Positions 1 to 6,831 are shown, counted from the first letter of the stretch. The stretch: 7,983 bases of DNA from an uncultured Spartobacteria bacterium (GCA_937960895.1 CALCJD010000033.1:1-7983), one strand, 5' to 3'. Program-made: numbers and translations. The notes: generated by a model from the letters alone, not told the origin.

Positions 1-31
1 GGAAACGAAAATTTGCGCGGATGCTTGAACT

Positions 32-51
32 CCAACCAGGCGGAGGGTTGG
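32..51 (-). terminator. Possible weak hairpin terminator downstream of lon
   Basis: A perfect 6-base inverted repeat, CCAACC at 32-37 and GGTTGG at 46-51, encloses an 8-base loop, about 120 bases past the lon stop codon. No U-run follows it in the lon transcript, so it is a poor match to an intrinsic terminator and may be chance in GC-rich DNA. The rest of 1-169 shows no gene, tRNA or repeat that I can support. Confidence 0.2.
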
Positions 52-169
52 CCGCCGGCCTGACGCTGATTGGAGCAAGCCGGAAGTGGTTCCTTCCCCT
101 CCGACAAGCGCGGGGCACGGAGCGCGAAGCACGTCGAAAAGTTTCCCCTTTCTTCCTTCCGCCTTTCCC

Positions 170-2608
170 TCACCGTTTTCCCTTTTCGCCGCCGGAGCGG
201 GGATGCGCCAGGGCTTCGGCAAGCACGTCGTCCACGGTCTCGGCGAAGACGAAGTGCAGGGAATCCCGGACTTCCGACGGGATTTCGGGAAGGTCCTTCT
301 TGTTGGCCTTGGGGATTATGACGGTTTTGAGGCCGGCGCGCTGGGCGGCGAGGGTCTTCTCCTTGAGTCCGCCGATGGGCAGAACCAGGCCGCGAAGGGT
401 GATTTCCCCGGTCATGCCCACATCGGCGCGCACGGGCTGATTGGTGAAAAGCGACGCAAGGGCCGTGAACATGGCGACGCCGGCGGACGGGCCGTCCTTG
501 GGCACGGCGCCGGCCGGGACGTGCACGTGGATGTCGGATTTGCGGAATTCCTTTTCGTCGATGCCGAGTTTTTTGGCCCGGCTGCGCACGAGGCTGAGGG
601 CGGCTTGGGCGGATTCCTTCATCACGTTGCCGATCTGTCCGGTGAGGGTGATGCCGCCGTTTCCGGGATACCGGGTCGCCTCGATGTGCAGGACCTCGCC
701 GCCCACGGGGGTGTAGGCGAGGCCGGTGACCACGCCGGGAAGGTCCTTCTTGAGGCGCTTTTCCCGGGTGTAGCGCGGTGGGCCCAGCAGTTCGGCCACC
801 ACCTTCGGGGTTACGCGGACCGATTTGGCCTCACCGCCGGCGATGCGCGCGGCGACTCCCCGGCAGACCGAGGCGATCTGGCGCTCGAGGTTGCGCACGC
901 CGGCTTCATGCGTGTAGTCGGCAATGACCCGTTCGATGGCCCCGTCCTCCCAAACACATTGTTTCGGTTTGAGTCCGTTCTCGGTCAGCTGACGCCGGAC
1001 GAGGTAGCGCGAGGCGATCTCGCGTTTTTCGCGGTCGGTGTAGCCCGGGATGTTCAGGACCTCCATGCGGTCGAGCAGCGGGGCGGGAACCGGATCGAGG
1101 TAGTTGGCGGTGGCGATGAAAATGACCTTCGACAGATCAAACGGCACGTCGAGGTAGCGGTCGACAAAGGTCTGGTTCTGCCGCGGATCCAGCACCTCGA
1201 GGAGGGCGCTGGCCGGGTCGCCGCGAAAATCCGCGCCGATCTTGTCGATTTCGTCCAGCATGAGGACGGGATTGCGCGTGCCGACGCGGCGGATTTCCTG
1301 GATGAGCCGGCCGGGCATGGAACCGATGTAGGTGCGGCGGTGGCCGCGGATTTCCGCCTCGTCGCGGAGTCCGCCGAGGCTGATGCGCGCAAACTTGCGT
1401 CCGAGGGCATCGGCGATGGACTGGCCGAGACTGGTCTTGCCGACGCCGGGCGGACCGAGGAAGCACAGGATGGGTCCGCGTCCATCGGGGTTGAGTTTGC
1501 GCACAGCGAGGTACTCGATGATGCGGCGCTTCACCTTTTCGAGCCCGAAGTGGTCACGGTCGAGGATCCGGCGGGCTTCATCCAGATCGATGGTGTCCTC
1601 GCTCAGCGTGTTCCAGGGCAGGCCGGCGATGGTTTCGATGTAGCTGACGATCACCGAATATTCCGGGCTGGCGGGCGGAATGAAATCGAGGCGTTTCAGC
1701 TCGCGCTCGGCCTGGGCGAGCACCTCGGCCGGCGGACGCGCCTCCTCGAGCCGGGTGCGCAGCTGCTGCACCTGTTCCTCCGGTCCGGCCTCGCCCTCTC
1801 CGAGTTCGCGCTGGATGGCCTTGAGCTGCTCGCGGAGGTAGGCGCGGCGCTGCACGTCGGAGAATTGCGACGCGACGTCCTTCTGCAGCTTTTGCTGGAT
1901 CTGGGTGATCTCCAGCTGCGCGGCGATGTGTGTCTGCACGGCGCGCACGCGCTTGCGGTCGTCGAACTCCTCGAGCAACGCCTGCTTCTGGGCGACGTCG
2001 ATGGCCAGGTTGGGTGCCAGGAAGTCGGCGAGGGCGCCTCCCTCCTCAATGTTCGAAATCACCACGCCGGCCTGTTCGGGAACGTCGGGGGTCAGCGAGA
2101 TCAGCTTGAGCGCATCTTCGCGCAGGTTTTTCACCTCCGCCTGCCAGAACTTGTCGGTGGCGGCCGGTGCGGAGGTTTGGGGCACGGTGACCTCCGCCTT
2201 GAAAAACGGATCGGAGAGGAGGAGGCGGCCGAGAACGATGCGCCGGAAGGCCTGCACGACCAGCACCACGGAATCGTTGGGCTGACGGATCAGCTTCAGC
2301 ACATTGGCCGCCACGCCGACGGTGTGAAGTTCCTCGAAGGCGGGGTTTTCGGTTTCGCCGTTGCGCTGGCTCACCAGTCCGATCACCTTGCTGTGGGAGA
2401 GCGAGGCGTCGAGCAGTTTCAGGGACGACTCGCGCTGGATGTTCAGCGGCACCACCGAGCCGGGGAACAGGACCATGCCGCGCAGAGGCAGGATCGGAAG
2501 GACGTCGGGAACGGCGGGGGTGGAATTGTCGGGGCCGGAGGATTGGGATTCGGCCGGGGTCGGGGACCCCACGGCCGCCCCGTCGCGGAGGCGGATTTCG
2601 TCACTCAT
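170..2608 (-). CDS. lon: ATP-dependent serine protease Lon (LonA type)
   Basis: Lon is a cytoplasmic homohexameric AAA+ protease (EC 3.4.21.53) that unfolds and degrades damaged proteins and short-lived regulators. The 812-residue product is close to the usual length of about 780-800. A hydrophilic N-terminal stretch of about 35 residues precedes the Lon substrate-binding domain (about 36-230, opening LPILPLRGMVLFPG), followed by a charged helical region (about 230-310). The AAA+ module carries Walker A GPPGVGKTS (385-393, Lys391), Walker B LMLDEID (449-455), a likely sensor-1 Asn502 and a likely arginine finger Arg514. The protease domain has the catalytic Ser708 in PKDGPSAG and Lys751 in GGLKEK; their 43-residue spacing equals that of E. 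coli Ser679/Lys722. The ATG at 2608 overlaps the end of hsp20 by 8 bases and has no clear Shine-Dalgarno, which suggests coupling to hsp20 translation. All key residues are intact, so it should be active. A heat-shock role is inferred from the neighbour and from the family. Confidence 0.97.
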   Translation of the reverse strand: MSDEIRLRDGAAVGSPTPAESQSSGPDNSTPAVPDVLPILPLRGMVLFPGSVVPLNIQRESSLKLLDASLSHSKVIGLVSQRNGETENPAFEELHTVGVAANVLKLIRQPNDSVVLVVQAFRRIVLGRLLLSDPFFKAEVTVPQTSAPAATDKFWQAEVKNLREDALKLISLTPDVPEQAGVVISNIEEGGALADFLAPNLAIDVAQKQALLEEFDDRKRVRAVQTHIAAQLEITQIQQKLQKDVASQFSDVQRRAYLREQLKAIQRELGEGEAGPEEQVQQLRTRLEEARPPAEVLAQAERELKRLDFIPPASPEYSVIVSYIETIAGLPWNTLSEDTIDLDEARRILDRDHFGLEKVKRRIIEYLAVRKLNPDGRGPILCFLGPPGVGKTSLGQSIADALGRKFARISLGGLRDEAEIRGHRRTYIGSMPGRLIQEIRRVGTRNPVLMLDEIDKIGADFRGDPASALLEVLDPRQNQTFVDRYLDVPFDLSKVIFIATANYLDPVPAPLLDRMEVLNIPGYTDREKREIASRYLVRRQLTENGLKPKQCVWEDGAIERVIADYTHEAGVRNLERQIASVCRGVAARIAGGEAKSVRVTPKVVAELLGPPRYTREKRLKKDLPGVVTGLAYTPVGGEVLHIEATRYPGNGGITLTGQIGNVMKESAQAALSLVRSRAKKLGIDEKEFRKSDIHVHVPAGAVPKDGPSAGVAMFTALASLFTNQPVRADVGMTGEITLRGLVLPIGGLKEKTLAAQRAGLKTVIIPKANKKDLPEIPSEVRDSLHFVFAETVDDVLAEALAHPRSGGEKGKR

Positions 2609-2987
2609 GGCGAAGCGGAAGGTGAATCCAAAGCAGTCCGTTGCGGTATTCGGCGGTCACCTCGTCCCGGAGCACCTCGGCGGGAAGCCGCAGTTCGCGC
2701 AGGAAGGGACCGTGATCGATTTCCATGGCAAGGATCTGCTGCGGTTGGGGGTCGCAGGAGGCCGGTTCGGGAGCCGCCCGCACGCCGCGCACCACGAGGC
2801 GGCCGGGCTCGATCTGGATGTCGATCCGCTCCTTGTCCACGCCGGCCAGGTCAAAACACACCTCGATGCTGTTTTCGCACCGGTAGGCGTTGAGTGATGG
2901 CTGCCAGGTTCCCCCCAATACATGAGAAAGCGACGTGCCGGGCTGTCCGGTTCCGCTCGTCCAACGAAATTCAAAATATCTGGCCAT
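2601..2987 (-). CDS. Hsp20/alpha-crystallin family small heat-shock protein
   Basis: Small heat-shock proteins are ATP-independent cytoplasmic chaperones that hold unfolding proteins in a refoldable state. This one has 128 residues, slightly short for the family (about 140-160). After a short N-terminal arm (about 1-28), the alpha-crystallin domain fills the rest: the beta strands of ECSIEV-like type around 38-49 (ENSIEVCFDLAGV), the RLVVRGVR strand (63-70), FLRELRLP (95-102), and the conserved family signature ending A-x3-NGLLWIHLP (112-124). The protein stops four residues after that strand, so the usual C-terminal tail with its I-x-I/V anchor motif is missing, which could limit assembly into large oligomers. 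The ATG at 2987 lacks a clear Shine-Dalgarno. The TGA stop lies inside the first codons of lon, so the two are probably co-transcribed and translationally coupled. Family assignment is secure, but the exact orthologue is not. Confidence 0.9.
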   Translation of the reverse strand: MARYFEFRWTSGTGQPGTSLSHVLGGTWQPSLNAYRCENSIEVCFDLAGVDKERIDIQIEPGRLVVRGVRAAPEPASCDPQPQQILAMEIDHGPFLRELRLPAEVLRDEVTAEYRNGLLWIHLPLRHE

Positions 2988-3105
2988 TCGTGCGAGGCGC
3001 GTTGCGCATCCCGAAGATATTCGGATTTCGGAACGAATCCAGTTTTGTTGCGGCAGGACCGTCCGAAACGCCGGATTCCAAGAAGGGGGGCCTGAGGCCT
3101 CCGGG
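2988..3105 (-). promoter_or_regulatory. Intergenic region before hsp20-lon with several inverted repeats; candidate promoter
   Basis: These 118 bases separate trpB from hsp20. Near the start codon lie GCGC-GTT-GCGC (2997-3007), CCGAA-GATA-TTCGG (3011-3024) and an imperfect GGATTTCG/CGAATCC repeat around GAA (3023-3040). On the minus strand, TATCTT (3019-3014) resembles a -10 box about 27 bases before the ATG, but I see no good -35 match. A CIRCE operator (TTAGCACTC-N9-GAGTGCTAA) is absent and no clean sigma-32 promoter is present. The region is the likely promoter site because it is the only sizeable gap in the minus-strand block. The exact elements are unresolved. Confidence 0.3.
3085..3102 (-). 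terminator. Weak hairpin just after trpB, possible terminator
   Basis: Directly after the trpB stop the transcript can fold GGAGGCC against GGCCCCC around a TCA loop, with one A-C mismatch. The stem is GC-rich and followed by CTTCTTGG, not a real U-run. It may attenuate read-through from trpB into hsp20, but the match to an intrinsic terminator is poor. Confidence 0.22.
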
Positions 3106-4299
3106 TCAGGTGAGAAGCATTTCCGCCGCCTGGGCGACGTCCTTGTCCCCGCGGCCGGACAGGTTCACGATGATGATCTGGTCCGGGGACATGGTGGGCG
3201 CCACCTTGATGGCATGAGCCACTGCGTGGGCGGACTCCAGGGCGGGAATGATGCCTTCGACGCGGGCCAGGGTCTGGAAGGCGTTGAGCGCTTCGGCATC
3301 GGTCGCGTAGTCGTAGGTGGCCCGTCCGATGTCGCGCAGGTAGCAATGTTCCGGTCCGACGGCGGCATAGTCCAGCCCCGCCGACACCGAATGGGTGAGT
3401 TCGATCTGGCCGTCGTCGTCGGCCAGCAGCCAGGTCTTGGCTCCTTGGAGCACTCCGAGACGTCCGCCCTGAAACCGGGCGGCGTGGCGGCCCTTGATGA
3501 TCCCCTCCCCGCCCGCTTCGACGCCCGTGATTTTCACGCTCTCGTCCTTCAGGAAGGGATAAAAGAGTCCGATGGCATTGCTGCCGCCGCCGACGCAAGC
3601 GATGAGCAGGTCGGGCAGCCGTTCCTCGACCTGGAGGATCTGACGGCGCGCCTCGTCGCCGATGACCCGGTGAAAATCACGCACCATCACGGGATACGGA
3701 TGCGCCCCGTAGGCGGTACCGAGGATGTAGTGGGTGGAACGGACATTGGTCACCCAGTCACGCATCGCTTCGTTCACCGCCTCCTTGAGCGTGGCCTGGC
3801 CGGCGGTCACCGGCACCACCTTCGCCCCGAGGAACTGCATGCGGGCGACGTTGAGGGCCTGACGTTTCATGTCCACCGCGCCCATGTACACCACGCACTC
3901 GAACCCGAACCGGGCCGCCACCGTGGCCGTGGCCACGCCGTGCTGGCCGGCGCCGGTTTCGGCGATGACGCGTTTTTTGCCCATGCGTTTGCAGAGGAGG
4001 GCCTGTCCGAGCGCGTTGTTGATCTTGTGGGCGCCGGTGTGAAGAAGGTCCTCGCGCTTGAGGTAGATCTTCGCTCCGCCAAGATGGGCGGTGAGGCGCT
4101 CGGCGAAATACAGCGGCGTGGGACGTCCGACGTAGTCGGCCAGCAGCGCCGCGAACTCCCGGCGGAAATCCGGGTCCACCTTGGCCGCCTCGTATTCCCG
4201 CTCCAGCTCTTCAAGCGCGCTGAAGAGGGTTTCGGGCACGAATTTTCCGCCATACGGACCAAAATGGCCATGGGCGTCGGGAACGGAAGTTTCAGGCAT
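3106..4299 (-). CDS. trpB: Tryptophan synthase beta chain (TrpB1 type)
   Basis: TrpB is the pyridoxal-phosphate enzyme that joins indole and L-serine into L-tryptophan (EC 4.2.1.20), normally as an alpha2-beta2 complex with TrpA. The 397-residue product has the standard length. Visible are the N-terminal GPYGGKFVPETL (14-25), the Schiff-base Lys92 in HTGAHKINN, the catalytic Glu114 in AETGAGQHG, the phosphate-binding GGGSN (237-241), SVSAGLDYAAVGPEH (304-318) with the loop Asp310, EGIIPALESAHA (348-359), and Ser381 in LSGRGDKD, which contacts the cofactor ring. The arrangement matches the ordinary TrpB1 form, not the longer TrpB2. I chose the ATG at 4299 because the protein then begins MPETS just before the conserved region; an in-frame GTG at 4314 would add five residues, and neither has a good Shine-Dalgarno. 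It lies 60 bases after mutY on the same strand. No trpA or other trp gene is adjacent, so the alpha subunit must be encoded elsewhere. Confidence 0.96.
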   Translation of the reverse strand: MPETSVPDAHGHFGPYGGKFVPETLFSALEELEREYEAAKVDPDFRREFAALLADYVGRPTPLYFAERLTAHLGGAKIYLKREDLLHTGAHKINNALGQALLCKRMGKKRVIAETGAGQHGVATATVAARFGFECVVYMGAVDMKRQALNVARMQFLGAKVVPVTAGQATLKEAVNEAMRDWVTNVRSTHYILGTAYGAHPYPVMVRDFHRVIGDEARRQILQVEERLPDLLIACVGGGSNAIGLFYPFLKDESVKITGVEAGGEGIIKGRHAARFQGGRLGVLQGAKTWLLADDDGQIELTHSVSAGLDYAAVGPEHCYLRDIGRATYDYATDAEALNAFQTLARVEGIIPALESAHAVAHAIKVAPTMSPDQIIIVNLSGRGDKDVAQAAEMLLT

Positions 4300-4359
4300 A
4301 CGTATGGAGACCACGGAGTTTCTCGGACACGGGCAAATTCCCTTGTGCGCGGTCCGCTG

Positions 4360-5376
4360 TCAATGAGGGGTTTCTTTCGCCAGCATCGCCTCCACCGCCC
4401 GGCGGTGCGGCGAGGGCATCGGAGGCAGGCGCCCCGGGGGGAAGGCCTCGAGTCCCGGCCGGGAACCGCGCTCGGCAAACACGTTCATGGTCACCCGGTA
4501 GCGGGTGATGGGATAAACCTCGACATGATCCGGCGGGCGGGTGGGTTTTTCCGCCTCGGGCAGAAGCCAGAGTCCCTTCCAGCGGGGCCCCTCGGAAAAC
4601 TTCAGCCAAATTTTTTTCCCGGACCGGAGGAAGGCGCGGAACTCGGTGACGTGTTCGGTTTCCTTCCGGGCGCGTTTCACCGGAATCTCCTCGGGACGCG
4701 TGGCGCGGCATTCGGCGCGCACCGGACACTCGAGGCAGCGGGGATTGCGGGAAACGCACACGAGCGCCCCCAGCTCCATGAGGGCCGAAGTGTGAAGGCG
4801 TCCGCCGGTTTCCGGCAGGAGCGCGCGCGCGGCGTCCACCAGGAAGGCCCTGCCGGCGGCGTCATCGATGGGATGACGCCAGTCGTGCAACCGCGCGAGC
4901 ACGCGGGCGATGTTGGCGTCGATCACCGGCACGGCTGCATCGAAGGCAAAGGCGGCGACGGCGCCGGCCGTGTAGTCTCCCACCCCCGGGAGGCTCCGCA
5001 GGGCCTCAAACGAGGCGGGGACGCGCCCGGCATGAAACTCCATGACCGCCCGCGCGGCCCGCTGCAGATTCCGGGCGCGGCTGTAGTAGCCCAGTCCCTG
5101 CCAGTGCGCGAGCACCTGTGGTTCCTCCGCGGCGGCAAGTGCGGCGACATCGGGAAACGCCTTCATCCAGCGCCCGAAATACGGAATCACCGCCGCCACC
5201 GTCGTCTGCTGCAGCATGAACTCGGAAACGAGGATGGCGTAAGGGTCCGTGGTCCGGCGCCACGGCAGATCCCTGCCCTGAAGATGGAACCAGGCGGCAA
5301 GTTTTTCGCGGATTTTTTTCTCCACCCCGCGGCGTCTCTGCGGTTTAGTGGGATTTCCTGTGCCGGAAAAAGCCAT
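4360..5376 (-). CDS. mutY: Adenine DNA glycosylase MutY (A/G-specific)
   Basis: MutY removes adenine mispaired with 8-oxoguanine (EC 3.2.2.31), starting base-excision repair that prevents G:C to T:A changes. Counted from the ATG at 5376 the product has 338 residues. The glycosylase domain carries the catalytic Glu52 in SEFMLQQT, the helix-hairpin-helix LPGVGDYTAGAV (129-140) and the catalytic Asp153 in VIDANIARVLAR; both acidic residues sit 15 positions later than E. coli Glu37 and Asp138. A C-x6-C-x2-C-x5-C set (Cys207, 214, 217, 223) should bind a 4Fe-4S cluster. The C-terminal part (about 240-338) resembles the NUDIX-like 8-oxoguanine recognition domain and ends in a PSPHRRAVEAML segment, where classical MutY has a Phe-Ser-His loop. 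The start is uncertain. The ATG at 5376 overlaps the divergent rnhC by up to 29 bases, whereas a GTG at 5325 (VEKKIREK) aligns better with the usual N-terminus and removes the overlap. It is the first gene of the minus-strand block. Confidence 0.95.
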   Translation of the reverse strand: MAFSGTGNPTKPQRRRGVEKKIREKLAAWFHLQGRDLPWRRTTDPYAILVSEFMLQQTTVAAVIPYFGRWMKAFPDVAALAAAEEPQVLAHWQGLGYYSRARNLQRAARAVMEFHAGRVPASFEALRSLPGVGDYTAGAVAAFAFDAAVPVIDANIARVLARLHDWRHPIDDAAGRAFLVDAARALLPETGGRLHTSALMELGALVCVSRNPRCLECPVRAECRATRPEEIPVKRARKETEHVTEFRAFLRSGKKIWLKFSEGPRWKGLWLLPEAEKPTRPPDHVEVYPITRYRVTMNVFAERGSRPGLEAFPPGRLPPMPSPHRRAVEAMLAKETPH

Positions 5377-6277
5377 CACCCTTTACAATACGCCGCTCAC
5401 GCCCGGGCAAGCCGCGAAATTGAAGCAACTTCTGCAGGACGAGGAGTATCGATTCGAACCCCGTCCCTACACGCTTTATTTTGCGCAGAAGGACAAGCTG
5501 ACCGTCGCCGTGTATGAAAAGGGCCCCAAGGCGGTCATTCAGGGCCGGGGCACGCAGGAATTCGTGCAGTTCCGCCTTGAGCCCGAAATCCTCGGCGAAG
5601 CCAAACTCGGCTACGAGGAAGTGCTCAACCCGGAGATGTACGAACCGCATTTCGGCGTGGATGAAAGCGGCAAGGGCGACTTTTTTGGCCCGCTCGTCAT
5701 TGCCGGGGTGTACGTGGACCGCGACCTGGCCCGCCAGTTTCAGTCCCTCGGCATCACCGACAGCAAACGCATCGGCTCGGACAAACGCATCCGCGACCTG
5801 GCGGAGGGCATCCGGCGCTCGCATGCGCCGCAGAGTGTCGTCTGCATCAGTCCGGAACGCTACAACGCCCTCTTCACCAAGATTGGCAATCTCAACCGCC
5901 TGCTGGCGTGGGGCCATGCCCGCGTGATCGAAAACCTCTGCGAATTGCGTCCGGACTGTCCGCGGGCCCTCTCCGACAAGTTCGCCGCCGTACGCGTGCT
6001 TGAACGCGCGCTGATGGAAAAAGGCCGCACCATCACGCTCGACCAGCGGACCAAGGCGGAGTCGGATTTTGCCGTCGCCGCGGCCTCCATCCTCGCCCGG
6101 GAAAAATTCATCGACTGGCTGGAGGCGGCCGGACGCCGGCTCGGCGTCAAACTCCAGCGCGGGGTGAACGCCGGGGTGAAGGACACCGCCCGGCAGCTGG
6201 CGGCCCGGGGCGGCGCCGGGCTTCTCGGCACCGTGGCCAAGATGCATTTCAAAACCGCCGCCGAAGTCTTGGAGTAG
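5348..6277 (+). CDS. rnhC: Ribonuclease HIII
   Basis: RNase HIII cuts the RNA strand of RNA-DNA hybrids (EC 3.1.26.4), clearing R-loops and primers. The 309-residue product has the expected two parts. An N-terminal TBP-like substrate-binding domain (about 8-80; PYTLYFAQKDKLTVAVYEKG at 40-59) distinguishes HIII from HII, and it is followed by the RNase H catalytic domain. The hallmark DESGKGDFFGPL (105-116) supplies Asp105 and Glu106, ITDSKR (136-141) follows, and Asp210 in LSDKF and Asp240 in KAESDFAVAAASILAR complete the acidic set. From memory, their spacing equals Asp97/Glu98/Asp202/Asp232 of the Geobacillus enzyme. There is no ATG near the N-terminus. GTG at 5348 is used here, but GTG at 5360, preceded by GGGA at six bases, is equally plausible and would shorten the protein by four residues. 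The gene is divergent from mutY with overlapping starts, and is followed after 5 bases by a DUF5069 gene. Confidence 0.94.
   Translation: MGFPVPEKAITLYNTPLTPGQAAKLKQLLQDEEYRFEPRPYTLYFAQKDKLTVAVYEKGPKAVIQGRGTQEFVQFRLEPEILGEAKLGYEEVLNPEMYEPHFGVDESGKGDFFGPLVIAGVYVDRDLARQFQSLGITDSKRIGSDKRIRDLAEGIRRSHAPQSVVCISPERYNALFTKIGNLNRLLAWGHARVIENLCELRPDCPRALSDKFAAVRVLERALMEKGRTITLDQRTKAESDFAVAAASILAREKFIDWLEAAGRRLGVKLQRGVNAGVKDTARQLAARGGAGLLGTVAKMHFKTAAEVLE
6271..6274 (+). promoter_or_regulatory. Shine-Dalgarno for the DUF5069 gene, inside the end of rnhC
   Basis: GGAG lies 8 bases before the ATG at 6283 and is formed by the last sense codons of rnhC (TTG GAG TAG). It is one of the few clear ribosome-binding sites in the window, fixes the start of the downstream gene, and fits translational coupling with rnhC. 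Confidence 0.6.
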
Positions 6278-6282
6278 ATTTT

Positions 6283-6813
6283 ATGGAACTGAACGCCTGG
6301 ACCCGCCGTCTGCACGATCTCTACGACAAAGCCGTGACCCTTCAGCGAAAGGGCGAGACGGACCTGGGGAATTATTTCACCGGGGAGGAAAAATCCTTCC
6401 TCGCCTCCATCGGACTCAAACCCATCAACGTTTATGATTTTGCGGAGGATTTCGTGGACGGCGGCGAACCCGACTGGGACACCTTTCTGCTGATTGCGGC
6501 GGCCCGGCGGGATTATTTCCTGCACGAACAGGGCGGGCGCGCCAACCCCGCCGAAATGGACGCCTCGCAGCTTCCCGTCCGCAAGGCCACCCTGGGCGGC
6601 ATCGAATGGCTGCCGCGCATCATCAGGAAAGCGCGGTGTTTTCTCGAGGGCGGCCTCTGCCACGACATCATGTATTGCTGCGGAGGAGACCGGAATTTCC
6701 TCCGGAAGCACGGCATCCACCCCGCGGATTTCCTCCGGGTTGTCTGGGCCGCCCGGGGCGACGACCAGAAGATCCTGGACTTTGTGCTGAAGAGTCGGGA
6801 CGCGATGAAATAA
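6283..6813 (+). CDS. DUF5069 domain-containing protein of unknown function
   Basis: The 176-residue product has no known activity. Residues about 97-170 look like the DUF5069 domain: LGGIEWLPRIIRKARCFL (104-121), then a cysteine-rich CHDIMYCCGGDRNFL (126-140), then HPADFLRVVWAARGDD and a C-terminal helix. Residues 1-90 form a separate, mostly helical N-terminal part with NVYDFAEDFVDGGEPDWDTF (49-68) and LLIAAARRDYFL (69-80). I see no signal peptide and no membrane segment, so the protein is probably cytoplasmic. Cys119, 126, 132 and 133 cluster together, but the spacing fits no metal-binding motif I recognise. The gene starts 5 bases after rnhC behind a good Shine-Dalgarno, so the two are almost certainly one transcript, although a functional link to RNA-DNA hybrid removal is not shown. 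Assignment to DUF5069 is from recalled motif resemblance and is fairly secure; function is unknown. Confidence 0.78.
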   Translation: MELNAWTRRLHDLYDKAVTLQRKGETDLGNYFTGEEKSFLASIGLKPINVYDFAEDFVDGGEPDWDTFLLIAAARRDYFLHEQGGRANPAEMDASQLPVRKATLGGIEWLPRIIRKARCFLEGGLCHDIMYCCGGDRNFLRKHGIHPADFLRVVWAARGDDQKILDFVLKSRDAMK

Positions 6814-6831
6814 ACCCGGGTGCGACGGGCG

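Noticed and set aside
1..169. Possible tRNA or small RNA downstream of lon
   Set aside because: I found no T-loop-like GTTCGA block, no cloverleaf and no acceptor-stem pairing; only a 6-base hairpin remains.
86..2893. A 935-codon open frame on the plus strand opposite lon and hsp20
   Set aside because: It is antisense to two clearly real genes, and its translation is rich in Gly, Ala, Asp, Val and His with no recognisable domain. Long antisense open frames are common opposite GC-rich genes.
2988..3105. CIRCE (HrcA) operator ahead of the heat-shock pair
   Set aside because: Neither half of the TTAGCACTC/GAGTGCTAA repeat is present; the repeats seen there are of different sequence.
2935..5517. 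An 860-codon plus-strand open frame across trpB, mutY and the start of rnhC
   Set aside because: It runs opposite two intact conserved enzymes and into the start of a third, with no domain of its own. It is a mirror effect of GC-rich codon use.
5345..6247. A 300-codon minus-strand open frame opposite rnhC
   Set aside because: rnhC carries complete catalytic motifs, and the antisense product resembles no family I know.
6814..6831. Possible bidirectional terminator between the DUF5069 gene and the histidine kinase
   Set aside because: Only a 4-base CCCG/CGGG stem with a 7-base loop is present and there is no T-run, so it is too weak to call.
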